Part shown: positions 1 to 13,030 of the stretch, piece after piece
Numbering within the stretch: the stretch's first letter is position 1
How the letters are laid out: each line of letters starts with the position of its first letter
Notes under the pieces: generated by a model
The model's input: the letters and a program-made list of their open reading frames with translations, nothing else
Databases searched by the model: none
Told to the model about the DNA's origin: nothing
Translations under genes and position numbers: made by a program
Source of the DNA: Serpula lacrymans var. lacrymans S7.9
Lineage: Eukaryota; Basidiomycota; Agaricomycetes; Boletales; Serpulaceae
Assembly (NCBI RefSeq): GCF_000218685.1
Contig: NW_006763295.1
Location: 310,001 to 374,000, forward strand
Direction: 5' to 3'
DNA length: 64,000 nucleotides

Positions 1-49
1 TATATCTGCTACTTTTCACCTCTTCGAAATCAGAATACAGGATCAAACG

Positions 50-2274
50 ATGGAAATCGACCCCAAGGTTGTGGGAGGCTTGGTCTGTTTGTTGCTAGTA
101 GGAGCTGGAATCAAGGCAAAGCAAAGCTCCAAAGCTAGCGGGAATTTACCTTTGCCTCCCAGTCCACCAGCGACGCATTGGTGGTGGGGACACGAGGTTC
201 CTGCCCAGTAGTACGTTTTCCACCGCAGAAAAAAGTCAACGTTACTTACGTGTTGCTTTTGCTATTCTTATCAGCGGGTGGCTCAAAGTTGAAGAGTGGA
301 TCAACGAGTATGGTCCTGTCATATCTATTAGGCAAGGGAGGGAAACAGTCGTCATCGTAGGCCGCCACCAGGTACAACCATTTTCGTATCGTATACGAAT
401 AGCATGACTATATGCTAATTGTTTGGTCTATAAGGCCGCTATTGATATAATGGAAAAACAAGGGGGCTCAACACTTGACCGTCCCAGTACGGTTGCCGCA
501 GGAGATATACTGTCTGGGGGTTATAGGTTTGCTTTTACGCCTGGTGGAGAAAGGTTCAGGAGGATGCGTAGGCAAGTACACGCTCTCCGTTGCCTGTACT
601 GTGACGTTTTAGTAACTCCAGAGTATCCGACATCGCAGAGCCGTTCACACACATTTACAGCCTAAAGCTGCTGAGAAATACGAATTAATGCAGATGGATC
701 ACGCCAAGGACACAATCCTCGACTTGATCAATGATCCAAGCAAGTATGGTCTTCATGCCACGAGGTATGTATGCTCTACTTTGTAAACTTTGCGATTCCC
801 CGTATTTAAATTGAACTTATCCACAGGTATGCGTCCTCCGTAATACAGAAGGTTACGTATGGTAAAACGTCGCCCACCTCCGCCGATGATCCTGAGGTTC
901 AACAAGTGCGACTATCACTGGACAGGTTACGTTATGCCATGCGACCTGGTCGATATCTAGTAGATACATTGACATTCTTGAAGTATATTCCTTGGTACGG
1001 TCGCGAGCTGAAGAAATGGAATGCGGAGGATCGTCAACTTTATACTGGCCAGCTTAATAAAGTGAAGAATCAGTTGGTCAGTTATTTCTTATACAAGTAT
1101 ATCCAGTCTCTTGAATGTGTGGAAATCATCAGGACAACAATGAAGACACAGGACCTTCGTTTGGGAAATATCTACTTGAGAACAAGACAGAGACCGGACT
1201 GACAGAAATGGAAATGGCTTATCTAGCAGGTGGTTTCTTTGCTGCTGGCTCTGATACGGTACGTTTTGTCTTCATTTATATGTATTTTCTCATTAATTCA
1301 TCCGTTTTGGGACACAGACAGCTGTTGCTATCTGTATTATGATTGTTTCTGCTGCAACTCACCCAGAAGCCCAGGCGAAAGTACAAGCAGAGCTTGATTC
1401 CGTAGTAGGTCTGCAAAGGGGTGAGATTTTTCGTCGTCATGAGTGTATGCACCCTTAACCAACGCTGTGGTTACTTCTTTGTAGCTCCTACGTTTGCAGA
1501 CATTGATAATGTTCCACGACTTCAGGCATTTATCTTGGAAAGTTTCCGGTGGAGACCTGTCGCTTCTACAGGTATGAGATCTTTTCTAGCTTCTGCATCC
1601 TTTCTTGTGGATCACTTACGTTCGCATTAGGTTTGCCTCACCGTGCCAACAAAGACATCATCTGGGTATGTCTTGATTACATTACTGCTTGGATAGTATT
1701 TCACCGTAATATAGGGGAATTACTTCATCCCTGCTGGCACAACTGTGGTTGGAAATCATTGGTATGCTGCGAACCTTATGTGGAATCAAATGACGCACGT
1801 CTGATCCACTGCCGCAGGGCTATTTCCCGCGATCCTGATGTATATCCCAACCCGGACAGCTTCCAACCTGAACGGTGGTTGGATAGTCAAGGGAAGATAA
1901 AAGACAACATCAAGTTCCCCACTTATGGCTTTGGAAGACGGTAAAACTAATATTATATTTCTTCCTTTTGCATGGACTGATAGCTATCAATGCAGAGTAT
2001 GTGCTGGACAGCATGTCGCCAACAGGTCAGCATAGTTTCATTATACAGACTTTATCGCTATCGCTCACATTGATTTTTCAGATCGGTATATATCAACACT
2101 GTACTTATCCTCTGGGCCTTCCGACTTTCTCTTTGTGATCCCTCAGAGGCAGTCGATGACATGGCTTTCGCGGCCGGAGCTATCCCATCAGTAATCCCAA
2201 AAATATCATTCGCAAAGAGGATGGACGAGGACAAGCTGAGATACATGATGGAAACATACGCAGAAGGACTGTAG
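50..2274 (+). CDS. Cytochrome P450, tandem copy 1 (13 exons)
   Basis: Heme-thiolate monooxygenase, probably ER-anchored and using a P450 reductase; substrate unknown. Thirteen exons can be placed (50-210, 275-371, 435-571, 639-764, 827-1076, 1133-1258, 1318-1420, 1485-1571, 1631-1665, 1715-1761, 1818-1940, 1996-2025, 2082-2274). They sum to 505 codons (504 aa), normal for the family. Visible landmarks are an N-terminal hydrophobic anchor (VVGGLVCLLLVGAGI), a proline-rich hinge (LPLPPSPP), the I-helix AAGSDT, the K-helix ESFR (ExxR), the PERW motif, and the heme loop YGFGRRVCAGQHVA made by joining two exons. The third intron (572-638) uses a GC-AG splice pair. It resembles basidiomycete OrdA-like P450s, but I cannot assign a CYP family. 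A near-identical paralogue follows in tandem. Confidence 0.93.
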
Positions 2275-2679
2275 TCACGTTTAGTTCCATTATCGTATTC
2301 TTAGTTTCATCTATGTTTTTCTCAGCCTTTCGACTCAGAGTTGTCAATGGCCCAAAAGAACTGCCCTTGTAATAATCAGTTTCTTGATGTGACTTAGGCC
2401 TAATCTCGGTTCCAGATTCTAGGTGGGCGGAATTTAAAATTTGTGCAGGATTTTCTCTCCTAAATTGAAACCTGGATCCTAGTCCAGGAATATGGCCCGT
2501 CCTCTTTCTGTCATCAGCATCACGTTCCGGCGAATGCCTCCTGAATGATGTTGGCCGTTTTCCCGAGAGCATTCATACTTATACGGTGGCCACGAATGCT
2601 AGGATGCTTTCTACATATCTCATCTTAATTCTCAGCTCGTATCTGCTACTTTTCACCTCTACGAATTCAAGATCAAACT
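2275..2679. other. Intergenic spacer between tandem P450 genes
   Basis: No gene seen. It holds the 3' flank of copy 1 and the promoter of copy 2. The last ~45 bases before the copy-2 ATG (atctgctacttttcacctc and onward) match the bases just upstream of the copy-1 ATG, so the tandem duplication carried some 5' flanking sequence. Confidence 0.7.
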
Positions 2680-4898
2680 ATGGAAATCGACCCCAAAGTT
2701 GTGGGAGGCTTGGTCTGCTTGTTGTTAGTTGGAGCTGGAATCAAGGCAAGGCAAAGCTCAAAAGCTAGTCGGACTTTACCTTTGCCCCCCAGTCCACCAG
2801 CGACGCATTGGTGGTGGGGACATGAGGATTCTGCCCACTAGTACGCTTTCTACTGCACAGTAAAGTTGCACGTCATTCATATATTGTTTTTACTATTCTT
2901 ATCAGTAGGTGGCTCAAAGTTGAAGAGTGGATCAACGAGTATGGTCCTGTCATATCTATCAGGCAAGGGAAAGAGACAGTCGTCATCATAGGCCGTCACC
3001 AGGTATCATCGTTTCCGTCTCGTGCACGAATAGTATGCCGATTGTTTGGTATATAAGGCTGCCGTCGATATAATGGACAAGCAAGGGGGCTCAACTGTTG
3101 ACCGTCCTAACATGGTTGCAGTGGCAGATATCCTGTCTGGTGGTTATCGACTTGTCTTCACATCTGGTGGAGAAAGGTTCAGGAAAATGCGTAGGCAAGT
3201 ACATTTTTTTCGTTGTTTGTACTGCAACGTTTTAGTAATTCCAAAGTATCTGACATTGCAGAGCCATTCACACACACTTCCAGCCCAAAGCTGCAGAAAC
3301 ATACGAAAATATTCAGATGGATCACGCCAAAGACACAATTATCGACTTGATGAATGATCCAGACCAGTATGGTATTCATGCCAGGAGGTGTGTATACTCT
3401 GCTGTACACACTATGCGATTTTCTTCATTTTTAAATTGTCAATTAATCACAGGTATGCTGCTGCTGTAATACAGAAGATTGCATATGGCAAAACATCGCC
3501 TACCTCTGCTGATGATCCTGAGGTTCAGCAAGTGCGATTAGCGTTGGATAGAATACGCTATTCTATGCGGCCGGGCCGATATCTAGTGGATACATTCACT
3601 TTTTTAAAGCATATCCCTTGGTATGGTCGCCAGTTGAAGCAATGGCAAAAGGAAGATTGTCAGCTCTATACTGGCCAGCTTAACAAGGTCAAGAAACAGC
3701 TAGTGAGTGCTTTCTTATGCAAACACCCGATTCTTTGAGTGCGGATATTATCAGGATGACAATGTAGACGTGGGGCCTTCATTTGGGAAATATCTACTTG
3801 AGAACAAGTCAGAATATGGACTAACAGAAACCGAAATGGCCTACCTAGCAGGTGGCTTATTCGCTGCTGGCTCTGATACGGTGCGTTTCCTCGCAATTCA
3901 CCATATTATGGCATTCATCCATCTGTATGGGAAAATTAGACTGCTCTCGCGATCTGTATCATGATTGTATCTGCCGTAGTGCATCCAGAGGCTCAGGCTA
4001 AAGTACAAGCAGAGCTTGATTCCGTAGTAGGTCTGCAAAGGGGTGAGATTTTTCGTCGTCATGAGTGTATGCACCCTTAACCAACGCTGTGGTTATTTTT
4101 GTGTAGCTCCTACGTTTGCAGACGCAGATAACCTTCCACAACTTAAGGCATTTATCTTGGAAACTTTCCGGTGGAGACCTATCACCTCTTCAGGTGTGAG
4201 ACTTTTCTTTTTAAGCCTTCACATCCGTTCTTATGGATTACTTTCCATTAGGTCTATCTCACCGTGCCAACAAGGACATCATCTGGGTATGTCTTTATTG
4301 TATTTCTGCTTGGATAATAAGTTTTTACACGATTATAGGGGAACTATCTCATCCCTGCTGGCACAACTGTGGTCGGAAATCACTGGTATGCTGCGAAGAG
4401 TTTTTAAAATGTAATGTTACACATCTAATTCGCTGCCGCAGGTCTATTTCCCGCGATCCTGATGTATATCCCAACCCGGACAGCTTCCAACCTGAAAGAT
4501 GGTTGAATGGTGAAGGGAAGATAAAAGACGACCTCAAGTTTCCCACTTACGGTTTTGGAAGACGGTAAACTAATATATCTTCTTTTGCGTAGATCATGGA
4601 CTGATAGTTATTACTGCAGAGTGTGTGTTGGACAGCATGTCGCCAACAGGTCAGCATAGTTTTATTATGTAGATTTTCTCACCATCACTCACGTCTATTT
4701 TTCAGATCTGTATACATCAACACTGTACTTATCCTCTGGGCCTTCCGACTTTCTCTTCGGGATTCTTCAGAGCAGGTCAATGACATGGCCTTCATGATGG
4801 GAACTATTCCACCAGTAACGCCAAAAATATCTTTCGCAAAGAGGATGGACGAGGACAAGCTGAGATACATGATGGAAACATACACGGAAGGACTGTAG
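2680..4898 (+). CDS. Cytochrome P450, tandem copy 2
   Basis: Paralogue of the preceding P450 with the same exon order and intron positions. It starts MEIDPKVVGGLVCLLL and keeps the hinge LPLPPSPP, the I-helix AAGSDT, the K-helix ETFR, the exon ISRDPDVYPNPDSFQPERW, and the heme loop split by an intron (YGFGRR + VCVGQHVANR). The residue after the heme cysteine is V where copy 1 has A. The C-terminus ends YMMETYTEGL, matching copy 1. The GC-AG intron is conserved at 3195-3261. All expected exons lack internal stops, so the gene appears intact. Differences from copy 1 are spread through the coding region, so this is not a very recent duplication. Substrate unknown. Confidence 0.92.
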
Positions 4899-5927
4899 CA
4901 AGGTTGTAGTCACGGATTTCGTCTTCTTAGTTTCTTCTATCTTTGTCAGAACTTTCGACTCAGATTGGTCAATAGTCCAAAAAATTACCCTTGTCGTTAT
5001 CGATGCCATGCTGTATCGTGAATTCCCCATCTACACACTACGAGCATTCGCCGAAATCACTTGGTGCGACATACCAAAAGCACAGCGCTGACTGAAAGCC
5101 TACTATGGCTATGCTCCGGACCATAATTGGGAGTGAAAAGGTAAACAATGGGTCTAATATCGCATAACTATTCCTTTATGGGATGAGCCAAACCATCCCG
5201 TTCTAGGATATGACCGTAACATCATAATCACAGTAAGCCTATTCTTTGACTGTTGCAGATAATTTTGGCTGTTCCAGAGCTGCCACTTATCTTTCCCTTT
5301 GTGCGACAGGGAAATGCAATCCCACAAAGACTAGCAGTGAAGAATAGATAAAGACCAAACATGTATATTTTTACCTTTTGATTCTTTGTTCAATCTTGGA
5401 GCACACCGGTGAAAGTTTTCCATTTGCATCTCTGGTGTTAGACTGTTGCAACTTGCTATTTTGGCAATTGCTCGTAGTGACACTACCTATCTGTTATAAA
5501 AAATGTACGTCACATCCTAAGTCGTCCTACCGAACCGGCATCTGTTTCGCTACAGTGCCGCGCTTGTGCCAGTAGTTACACTTTAACTTCCATGAGTCTT
5601 CCATGATGCCTGCAGTGAAATGTAAGAGCTCTGCACTATCGCTAAATTCAAGCTCACAACTAATTTACGTTTCGGTAGGATGATGTCCTGCAACCTTCCT
5701 CTGCATAATGTAATAAGTTCTTGTCAGAGGATTTATTTAGATCCAAGCGTTCCGTTTCAGTCGCTTGCTAGCGCTCCGAATCACTGCAAGGCCTCGAGGC
5801 TTACCTTCTTCGGCGTTCTATCACTATCACGATGCAGCTACGCATGCACATGCCAAAATGACATGGCCATTTGGGCTTCAAAACTCGGCTTTTTATCCAG
5901 TCTTTTAGGACCCACCTTTAAGCCATC
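4899..5927. other. Intergenic region, no gene recognised
   Basis: About 1 kb between the P450 pair and the HET gene. Short open frames exist (e.g. 5378-5575, 5680-6015 on +), but none shows recognisable domains or a convincing splice pattern. The last part overlaps the probable 5' leader and promoter of the HET gene. Confidence 0.5.
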
Positions 5928-8752
5928 ATGCAAACGTCTATCCGCGAAATATTCGACGACTACATCCATAATTCATTGCCAATATACTTGTTGCGTCTAC
6001 CCGACATCTCTTTGATGAGCAGGGATGACGTGAAGGAAGAAGTCACACCTTACGTTGAACAATTGGAGGCAACATACCATGGCAGGAACATAGACGACGT
6101 AGAGGGTGAGATCAGAGAGCATTTGAAGGAAGAGCTCGGGTATGCTATTCTATCCCACAGATGGCTCGGGAGAGGTGAACCTACGTTCCATGATCTACAG
6201 TCGGAACGGTCTGTAGAGAATCTGGTCGCGGGTGCAGGAGTCGAGAAACTTCGGACGTTCTGCGATAAGGCATTCAAAGATTTTGGATGCAAGTGGGCAT
6301 GGTCGGATACATGCTGTATCAATAAGAGCAGCAGTGCGGAGCATGAAGAATCCATTCGCTCCATGTTCACTTGGTACCAGAATGCGAAGGTGTGCATTGC
6401 ATACTTGGGCGATGTAGAGGAAAACAATTGGCATAAGTCTACTTGGTTCTCACGAGGCTGGACTCTCCAGGAACTTCTGGCTCCCCATCGTTTGAAAATC
6501 TTTGTCAGTGGCTGGAAGCCGCTTACCAGCACTGGCGACAACGATAAAAGTAATGGTCGCGTTCTACAAACTTTATGGCATGCCACCAGTATACCGATTG
6601 GCGATCTGCAGAAGTTTGAGCCTGGTTTGGACAGAGTACGGGAGAAATTGGCTTGGGCTTCGAAAAGGAAGACAACACGGACAGAGGATATGGCATATTG
6701 TTTGATTGGTATCTTCGACATCAGCCTTCCAATCTCATACGGGGAAGGGAACAGGGCTTTTTATAGATTGCAGGCCGAAATTATGCGGAATTCCAATGAC
6801 TGGGGAATGTTATTATGGAAGGGAGAACCCTCCAGATACAACAGCGCTATTGCTGCCAGCCCACAGTGCTTTACGCCCATTGATGCCAATTCTATCACAG
6901 ATGTTTTGATTAACGTTGCTGCAGACATTGCCCCCGACATAGTCACAAGCGGGTGGCAAACATTCCGTGACAACACTCGCGTGAATGTTCGCAAGATCAT
7001 CTTAATGTACGAAGGTCGATCCGCTATCGTTGCCCAGCGCCATGACCGCTATTTCCCCGGATATCGAGAAAGGATACGCGCACCTTCTTCAGCCTCCAAC
7101 ATCAACGAAATATATGGTAATCAGAAGAACTTCATACATCTTTCAATGGCCGAGAGGTAAAATCTTGTAACCTTACACTTTTGTTTGTTGACCAATGGTC
7201 TCTATTTAGCAGCTCTGAGGGTAATCGTACTCCGGAAAGCATGCCTAGTGGCTGGTCACTAAGACCAAGTACCGGCAATGACGCGAACGTGACAACGTAT
7301 CGCAACGAAATTTCTGGAGACCAATACAACCACGTCTATGCGGTAAAAAGTGACTGGAGTACACCTGCCCCAGGGCTTGTGAGCTCAGCAAGTGCTCGAA
7401 TACGTAGTCTCGCTCCCAAGCTCCTACAGCCCACACCCCTAATCTATCGTAATCGCGTGTTTGGCGATCAATTCAATGCTCAAGTCACACCTGCAGGCCT
7501 ACTTGCAGAAGATATAACAAGCAAAAGCTATGTAGGCAGATGCGAGTTAGAGCAGCGACGGGCTTTGTCAAAGCTCTTAGATAACTATAAAACCTTGGTG
7601 AAGGTTACAGACGATGGCGGAATGAACCTGGTAGATCTAAGCGTGGATCATGATAACAAGATCTTGGGTAACCAGTACAATTTTACACCAGTCATGGTCT
7701 CCGGAGATGCGCATCGTGGCCATGATTTTACGTTGCATTGGAAGGATAGCCAGCATAACTATATTTATCCAGGTCAGCTAGTAACTTTCGAAAACAAGAT
7801 TCAAGGCAATCAGCACAATGTTACGGGCGACCCCTTTTTGGAGCAACAGACCGTCCGTCGCAATAGAATTCAAGGGAATCAATATAATACCATTCATATG
7901 GATGTATACGAAGATTCGTTCTACCGGCCCACTGCACGTCTAGGAGATTTTAACGATATACAAGGCGAACAAGAAACATGTTTTCTTCTTTCACAAGATA
8001 ATGCAAATGACTTACCAATAACAGTTGTGTGCGGCGACTTGACCGCAGATTTAGCTGCTGTCTGGGGTATGGGCTCCGCTATTGTCTCAGACTTGGATGC
8101 AGATTCTGATATCGATCGAGACGACGATCTTGTCGGACATGTCCGTCATCATATTCAGCACGCCATTGATCATGCCATCTACGAAGCTGCTCGACAGATT
8201 GACGATACACTCCAACAACTCGACTCATCCCTAGCCCAGTGCAACTTCGAGATACAGTCGCGAGTCCGTCAGTATCTACACGAGTATTTCAACTCAATCA
8301 AGCTTCCTCCATGGATCTTAAAGGCGTTACGCGAACGTACAATGACAACAGTCAGCGCGCAAACATCATTTATGCTTAGTCAAATGGGATTGTGTCTCAC
8401 ACTCCCATTACTCAAGGTGCATTCTCTTCGGATATTGAAGGTCGAAGGCACATTGCGCACATACGAGCTGGAAATAGAGATGTTGAACCCTCTGGTGATT
8501 GAAACTACCCAGGAACTATTATCGCCGAAAACTTTGAAGGTCGCGATGTTAGACTCGAGAGAATACGCTGGCTTCAACATTTTGAACGATCTAGGGCCCC
8601 AGGAAGATCACCATCACCAGGCGCTTCTGCTACGGCTAATACGTGCCGACGTGAAACAGTACAGGAAAGTAAGAACGAATGATATCATCCATGTGCAGCA
8701 CCATAGGGGGAGGGACATTATAAGTCGTATAGATACTGTGTACGTGAAGTGA
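5928..8752 (+). CDS. HET-domain (heterokaryon incompatibility) protein with G-[ND]-Q-x-N motif array
   Basis: Two exons (5928-7156, 7210-8752; 53-bp intron) give exactly 924 codons (923 aa). The N-terminal ~290 residues carry the fungal HET signature: YAILSHRWL at 72-80, WSDTCCIN near 125-132, GWTLQELLAP at 177-186, and the downstream RTEDMAYCLIGIFDI / YGEGNRAFYRLQAEI block at 251-285. In this family the domain triggers cell death in non-self recognition. Residues about 393-666 hold seven spaced copies of a motif close to N-x-[IV]-x-G-[ND]-Q-x-N (for example NEISGDQYN, NKILGNQYN, NRIQGNQYN). An Asp-rich stretch (DLDADSDIDRDDD) and a probably helical C-terminal region follow. The ATG at 5928 is the first in frame. 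No NACHT or WD repeats are seen, so the C-terminal half is of unknown function. Confidence 0.9.
7104..7978 (+). repeat. Seven-copy N-x-[IV]-x-G-[ND]-Q-x-N peptide motif array within the HET protein
   Basis: Motif starts fall at about residues 393, 442, 491, 559, 605, 628 and 658. The cores read NEIYGNQKN, NEISGDQYN, NRVFGDQFN, NKILGNQYN, NKIQGNQHN, NRIQGNQYN and a degenerate NDIQGEQET. Spacing is irregular (23-68 residues). The nucleotide sequence between motifs is not repeated, so the peptide core is what is conserved. Confidence 0.85.
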
Positions 8753-9003
8753 CAAATCCGACAGAGCACTGTAGTTTTTCTCTATCGATCTCATTCGTGT
8801 CGTGCAGCCCCAATATTTTCTCTAGCATCGAAGCATCATGCGTGTTTCTCCTACATATATCATACTTACAGCTTACAGTCAGAGACAGCATCAGCGAATG
8901 AGCTTTCGAACTATTAAATGAAAACGCGTCATGCCACGTGATTCGGTCCAGTAAGTAAAACGAGTTCAGTCGATAGCTGAGTGTTACCGGCACCAAGTTT
9001 GCT

Positions 9004-12000
9004 ATGGAACATGATAACCTCTGTAAGGACATTTTGTTATCTTCCTATAGTTTGGTTTAATTGATGGCGACATTGAAGGGTCTGATGACCTGGTTTCAGA
9101 TAGTGCAGAATCTGACATAGAGCAAGAGGATGACTACGATTCTACGGAAGACGAAGTTGGACCACCTGAAGGGGCTGAAATAGAGATTGAGGGTGACTTT
9201 GAGTATGTTAGCACAGTACCAGAGGTATAAAGGCTATCGTTGAACTTGTCACGTACAGTCGGCTTGTGCAGACCATTCGGGGGACTGAAGGTAGCTCAAG
9301 TTCCGGGATGTTGAGCAAAGATTGGGATTTCAACATCGAGGAGCACGATGTCGAGTTCAAAGATGATTTGCGTGCAGCTTCTGGCATTGGAAAAAGAAAG
9401 AAGAAGGCACGTACTTATTATTATTGTTCTATGTTTCGGTGTTTCACCATTGTTCTACAGGTTAGTCGGCAGCATGGACCGGTTTTATCACACCAAGTGC
9501 GTTCGCTGATTGGAGAGGGTAATCAAGCGTACGTCGACAGTGATCTACCAGAGGCGATACGAATCATGCAGGAGGTCATCCGTATCGAACCTCGTGCTGC
9601 GTCGGCATGGTCTGTTCTGGCACAGTGTTATGAGGATACGGACGAACCACAAAAAGCTCTTCAACTTCGCATTATGGCTGCGCATCTTAGACATGATGCC
9701 GAAGAATGGGATCGATTAGCAAGACATTCTAAGTAAATCTAGCCAGGACTATCGTACAAATTCAATGAAACCTACTGACTTGCATTCCAATCACTACAGG
9801 GATCTGGGGTACAACCAGCAAGCTTTATATTGCTATCGTAAATTATACCGTTTGGATCCTTCTAACGTCGATGCCTTATGGGATCGAGCTTGTTTAGCTA
9901 AAGACATGGGTGAACTTCGAACAGTGCGTGATTTCCCTTTTTCTCTACGTCTCTGACAAGTTCACCGTGTCCTTCCTTAGGCTCGTCACTCATTGGTTGC
10001 CATCCTCAAGCGTTTCCCTCACGATCTTACTGTTCTCAACGAAGTCCGCCCTATTCTTATAGAGTTGTCGGAGTTGTCCCTTTGTGCGTCACTATACCAA
10101 GGTGCCTTTGATCATCATCAGCAAAGCAATTCCCTGGGACGAGCGGATGGTACTCGCGAGGACAACGAGAAAGCTGCGAATCATTTCGGTCTCTTGGAGG
10201 TTCTAGTACTGGCCGATCTATACAATTCGTTAGGAGAGTACGAGCACGCCATAAACACGATCCGTAAAGGATGTCGGTGGCTTCAGGGTCGCGCTGCACA
10301 AAAATTTTGGGACGTATGTGACGATGATCGAGAGTACGATCTACCAGGTGATGACGGAGGAGACATATATCCCAGAGCTGGGGATGTTAGGCCAGGCTTG
10401 TATACTCTGGATGTGAACGCTAGACACCGCTTGGCTATCGCAAGACTCAAGTTAGGTGAAATTGAAGAAGGGAAAGTACGCTATGCCTCGTTCTATAGTC
10501 CTGGATCCCTCTAACCGTTTGTCACGCCCCAGATGCATGCAAATATCGTCCTTTCCCAAGATGCTTTCGATTATGGCGCTTTATTCGGAGAAACTGCAGA
10601 CGCCTTTTTTGAGCTGGAGATGTATGCTGACGCCGGTCCTATATACGAGCTCCTTGGATCCGACGCAGCTGTGAGTTGATTCTTTGAATACAATGTCAAT
10701 CAGACTGATAAATTTCCCATAGACAAGCAGCCTCTATGTTCTTCTTCAAGCAGCCGTCTGTCGTCGAATGCTTGGAGACCTACGCGAAGCGGTGGACGTA
10801 TATCAACAAGGTAATTTTGGCTTGAGACTTACTATGCACAAGTGTTGTCGGGCTTAGGAAAGCTGCAGTTATAGATGCTGATCCAACAAACAATGAAGCT
10901 AAGATGAAGCTGGCTGAATTATATGAAATAATGGATGAACCAAGGAAAGCGCTCGAGTTGGTGTACCAAGGTCTATTGAGTTCATTCTGGAGTAATATCA
11001 GTTACTAACTTGTATCTGTAGTCATCGATTCCCGGAAAAGACGTGCTGTACAGCGAGATGAAGGCGTCAAGGATCCGAGTGAGAATTCGCAGGGTGCTTC
11101 CTTGTTCGAAGAGAAGTCGAAATCTAAGGCCAAGGCATCTACAAATAAAAATCAAGGCAGGCTCACTATTGCTCAGCTACGTGACCTAGAAGAACAGAGA
11201 AAGCAAGAAGTGATGAAAAGTTACAAGCGCGTGGAAGAGTTATGGCCCCTGATTCTTACCAATACGCAAGGGGAACATGAAGAAGCCGAGAGGGAATGGG
11301 TGCTGGAAGCTGAAAAGCTAGTGGAAACATTCAGGGAAACCCGAAATCTATTTCTTACCACGAGGGTACGTCTGATTGTCCTCGGACTATATAATAGCCT
11401 CTCACAAATTCCAGTAGCATAATCCATTTCGTGGTATGTTCCCGAGATATCGATCCAAGCGGCTCCATGAAGAAGCAGAAGAAAATCGTATGGTATCGCG
11501 ACTGGAGTTGATTGGTATGTGTGTCTCCATTAGATAGATCAGTGTCAATTTAGCGCATTTCCCTCCTACCAGAGCAGGGAAACCTTTTACGGAGGAGCAA
11601 GGAGGGCGAGGACTCACGAGCGAAGGTCGACTTCTATCGTGGACTGTCTTTCGACAATTGGTTAAGGATATTCATGCAGGTTTGGCTCAATCTTCTTATA
11701 GTGGTGATAAGTCCTGATTTGAACACCCGTTATGTGCATGGTAAATCTCTTAGTATGCTTTCATTTTGACGAAACGCAATCAGTACGAACTTGCTGATGA
11801 AGTTCTTCGCCATATCATGATATCAAACGCATATCGAAATCCTGATCTTCAGGATACTATTCGAATTACACTAATAAGTGGGTTTCGTCTAACTCCCTTA
11901 CATCATGCCCTAAATATGTCTTACATCTTCTGATTTTTGGTAGCATGTGCCATGATGAGCAGACGTTATACAGTCGTAGTCGAACAATGTCGCAAATTGA

Positions 12001-13030
12001 TCAACACCCATCAATTCAATAATGAACCGTTTCGTATCCTAGTTGTTGCGTTAGCGAGTGGTCTACCCCCAACTGATTCTTTTATTTCTTCAACTCTTCA
12101 AAAACATCTCTTCAGGGAGATCAAGCTTAATGATGCCGCAATTAAAAAGCCAGATACGCTCAAATGGAACGCAACAGGAGGACGATACGTACTGACTACT
12201 AGTAAAGCCGTGGAAGGTGAAGACATGGCAAAACTTAACGAAGGCGAGGATATGTTAGAAGAAGAAGGGGAGGAGGTACTTGCAGAAGAACCCACAGACG
12301 CAGACAAAAACAAACACCCAAGAATTCCGATCAAGGACAACCCTATGATAGTCGCGGTATATGGGCAAGTATGTATTGCAGCGAAAAGTTACCAGAGCGC
12401 AATATGTAAGTCTGTGGTCTTTGTGCTTTCTTTGGCTTACTCTGAATGATGTTTCAGTTTATTTACTACATGCATACGACTACTGCCCAAACGATCCTAC
12501 GATTTGTCTGTGCTTGGCTATTGCTTCCATCGGCCGTGCGATGCAACGCCAATCAGACAACCGCCATCACCTCATTGCTCAAGTAAAATATATTAGTCTT
12601 CACCCTTCATGTGGCTGAAATTCAAATTCATTTGATGACAGGGAATGGCCTTTCTTTCTCAGTATCGCACCCTACGAAAATCCTGTCCTGATGGCTTGGC
12701 TGAAGTCGAATTCAATTTCGGAAGAGCATTCCAGCAATTAGGTACTTCAAATGAACTTTTGTTTATCGTCCTCCAAAGCACACTTATCCCCCATTTTCAG
12801 GCCTACATACTCACGCTGTCGTGCATTATGAGCGTGTGCTCGAGCTAGCTGAGACTAACCATGCTGTCAGTCATTTCTTCTTACGGCTTTCGTACTCGGC
12901 ACTGAGGATTTATTCTTTCTAGGAACACGGTCTTACAAAAGAGGCTGCATATAATTTATCTCTAATCTATGTGACGACTGGGGCCATCCCTTTGGCTGAC
13001 GCTCTCTATCGCCGCTGGCTATCCCTGTAA
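9004..13030 (+). CDS. TFC4: RNA polymerase III transcription factor TFIIIC TPR subunit (Tfc4/tau131, GTF3C3-like)
   Basis: Many-exon gene for the large TPR subunit of TFIIIC, which binds the box A region of tRNA genes and recruits TFIIIB. The N-terminus is strongly acidic (SDIEQEDDYDSTEDE). It is followed by TPR-like helices, e.g. EAIRIMQEVIRIEPRAASAW, QALYCYRKLYRLDPSNVDAL and ARHSLVAILKRFPHDLTVL. A basic, Lys-rich linker (KSKAKAS near 11120) and an FRGMFPR segment follow, and the protein ends AIPLADALYRRWLSL at 13030. I chose the ATG at 9004 because exon 9004-9022 joined to 9100 across a 77-bp intron keeps frame, whereas other acceptors give stops. About 15 short introns are implied. The next gene is convergent. 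Confidence 0.85.

Noticed and set aside
9023..9050. 28-bp intron at the start of the TFIIIC subunit gene
   Set aside because: Too short for splicing and gives an immediate stop; the 77-bp intron ending at 9099 keeps frame.
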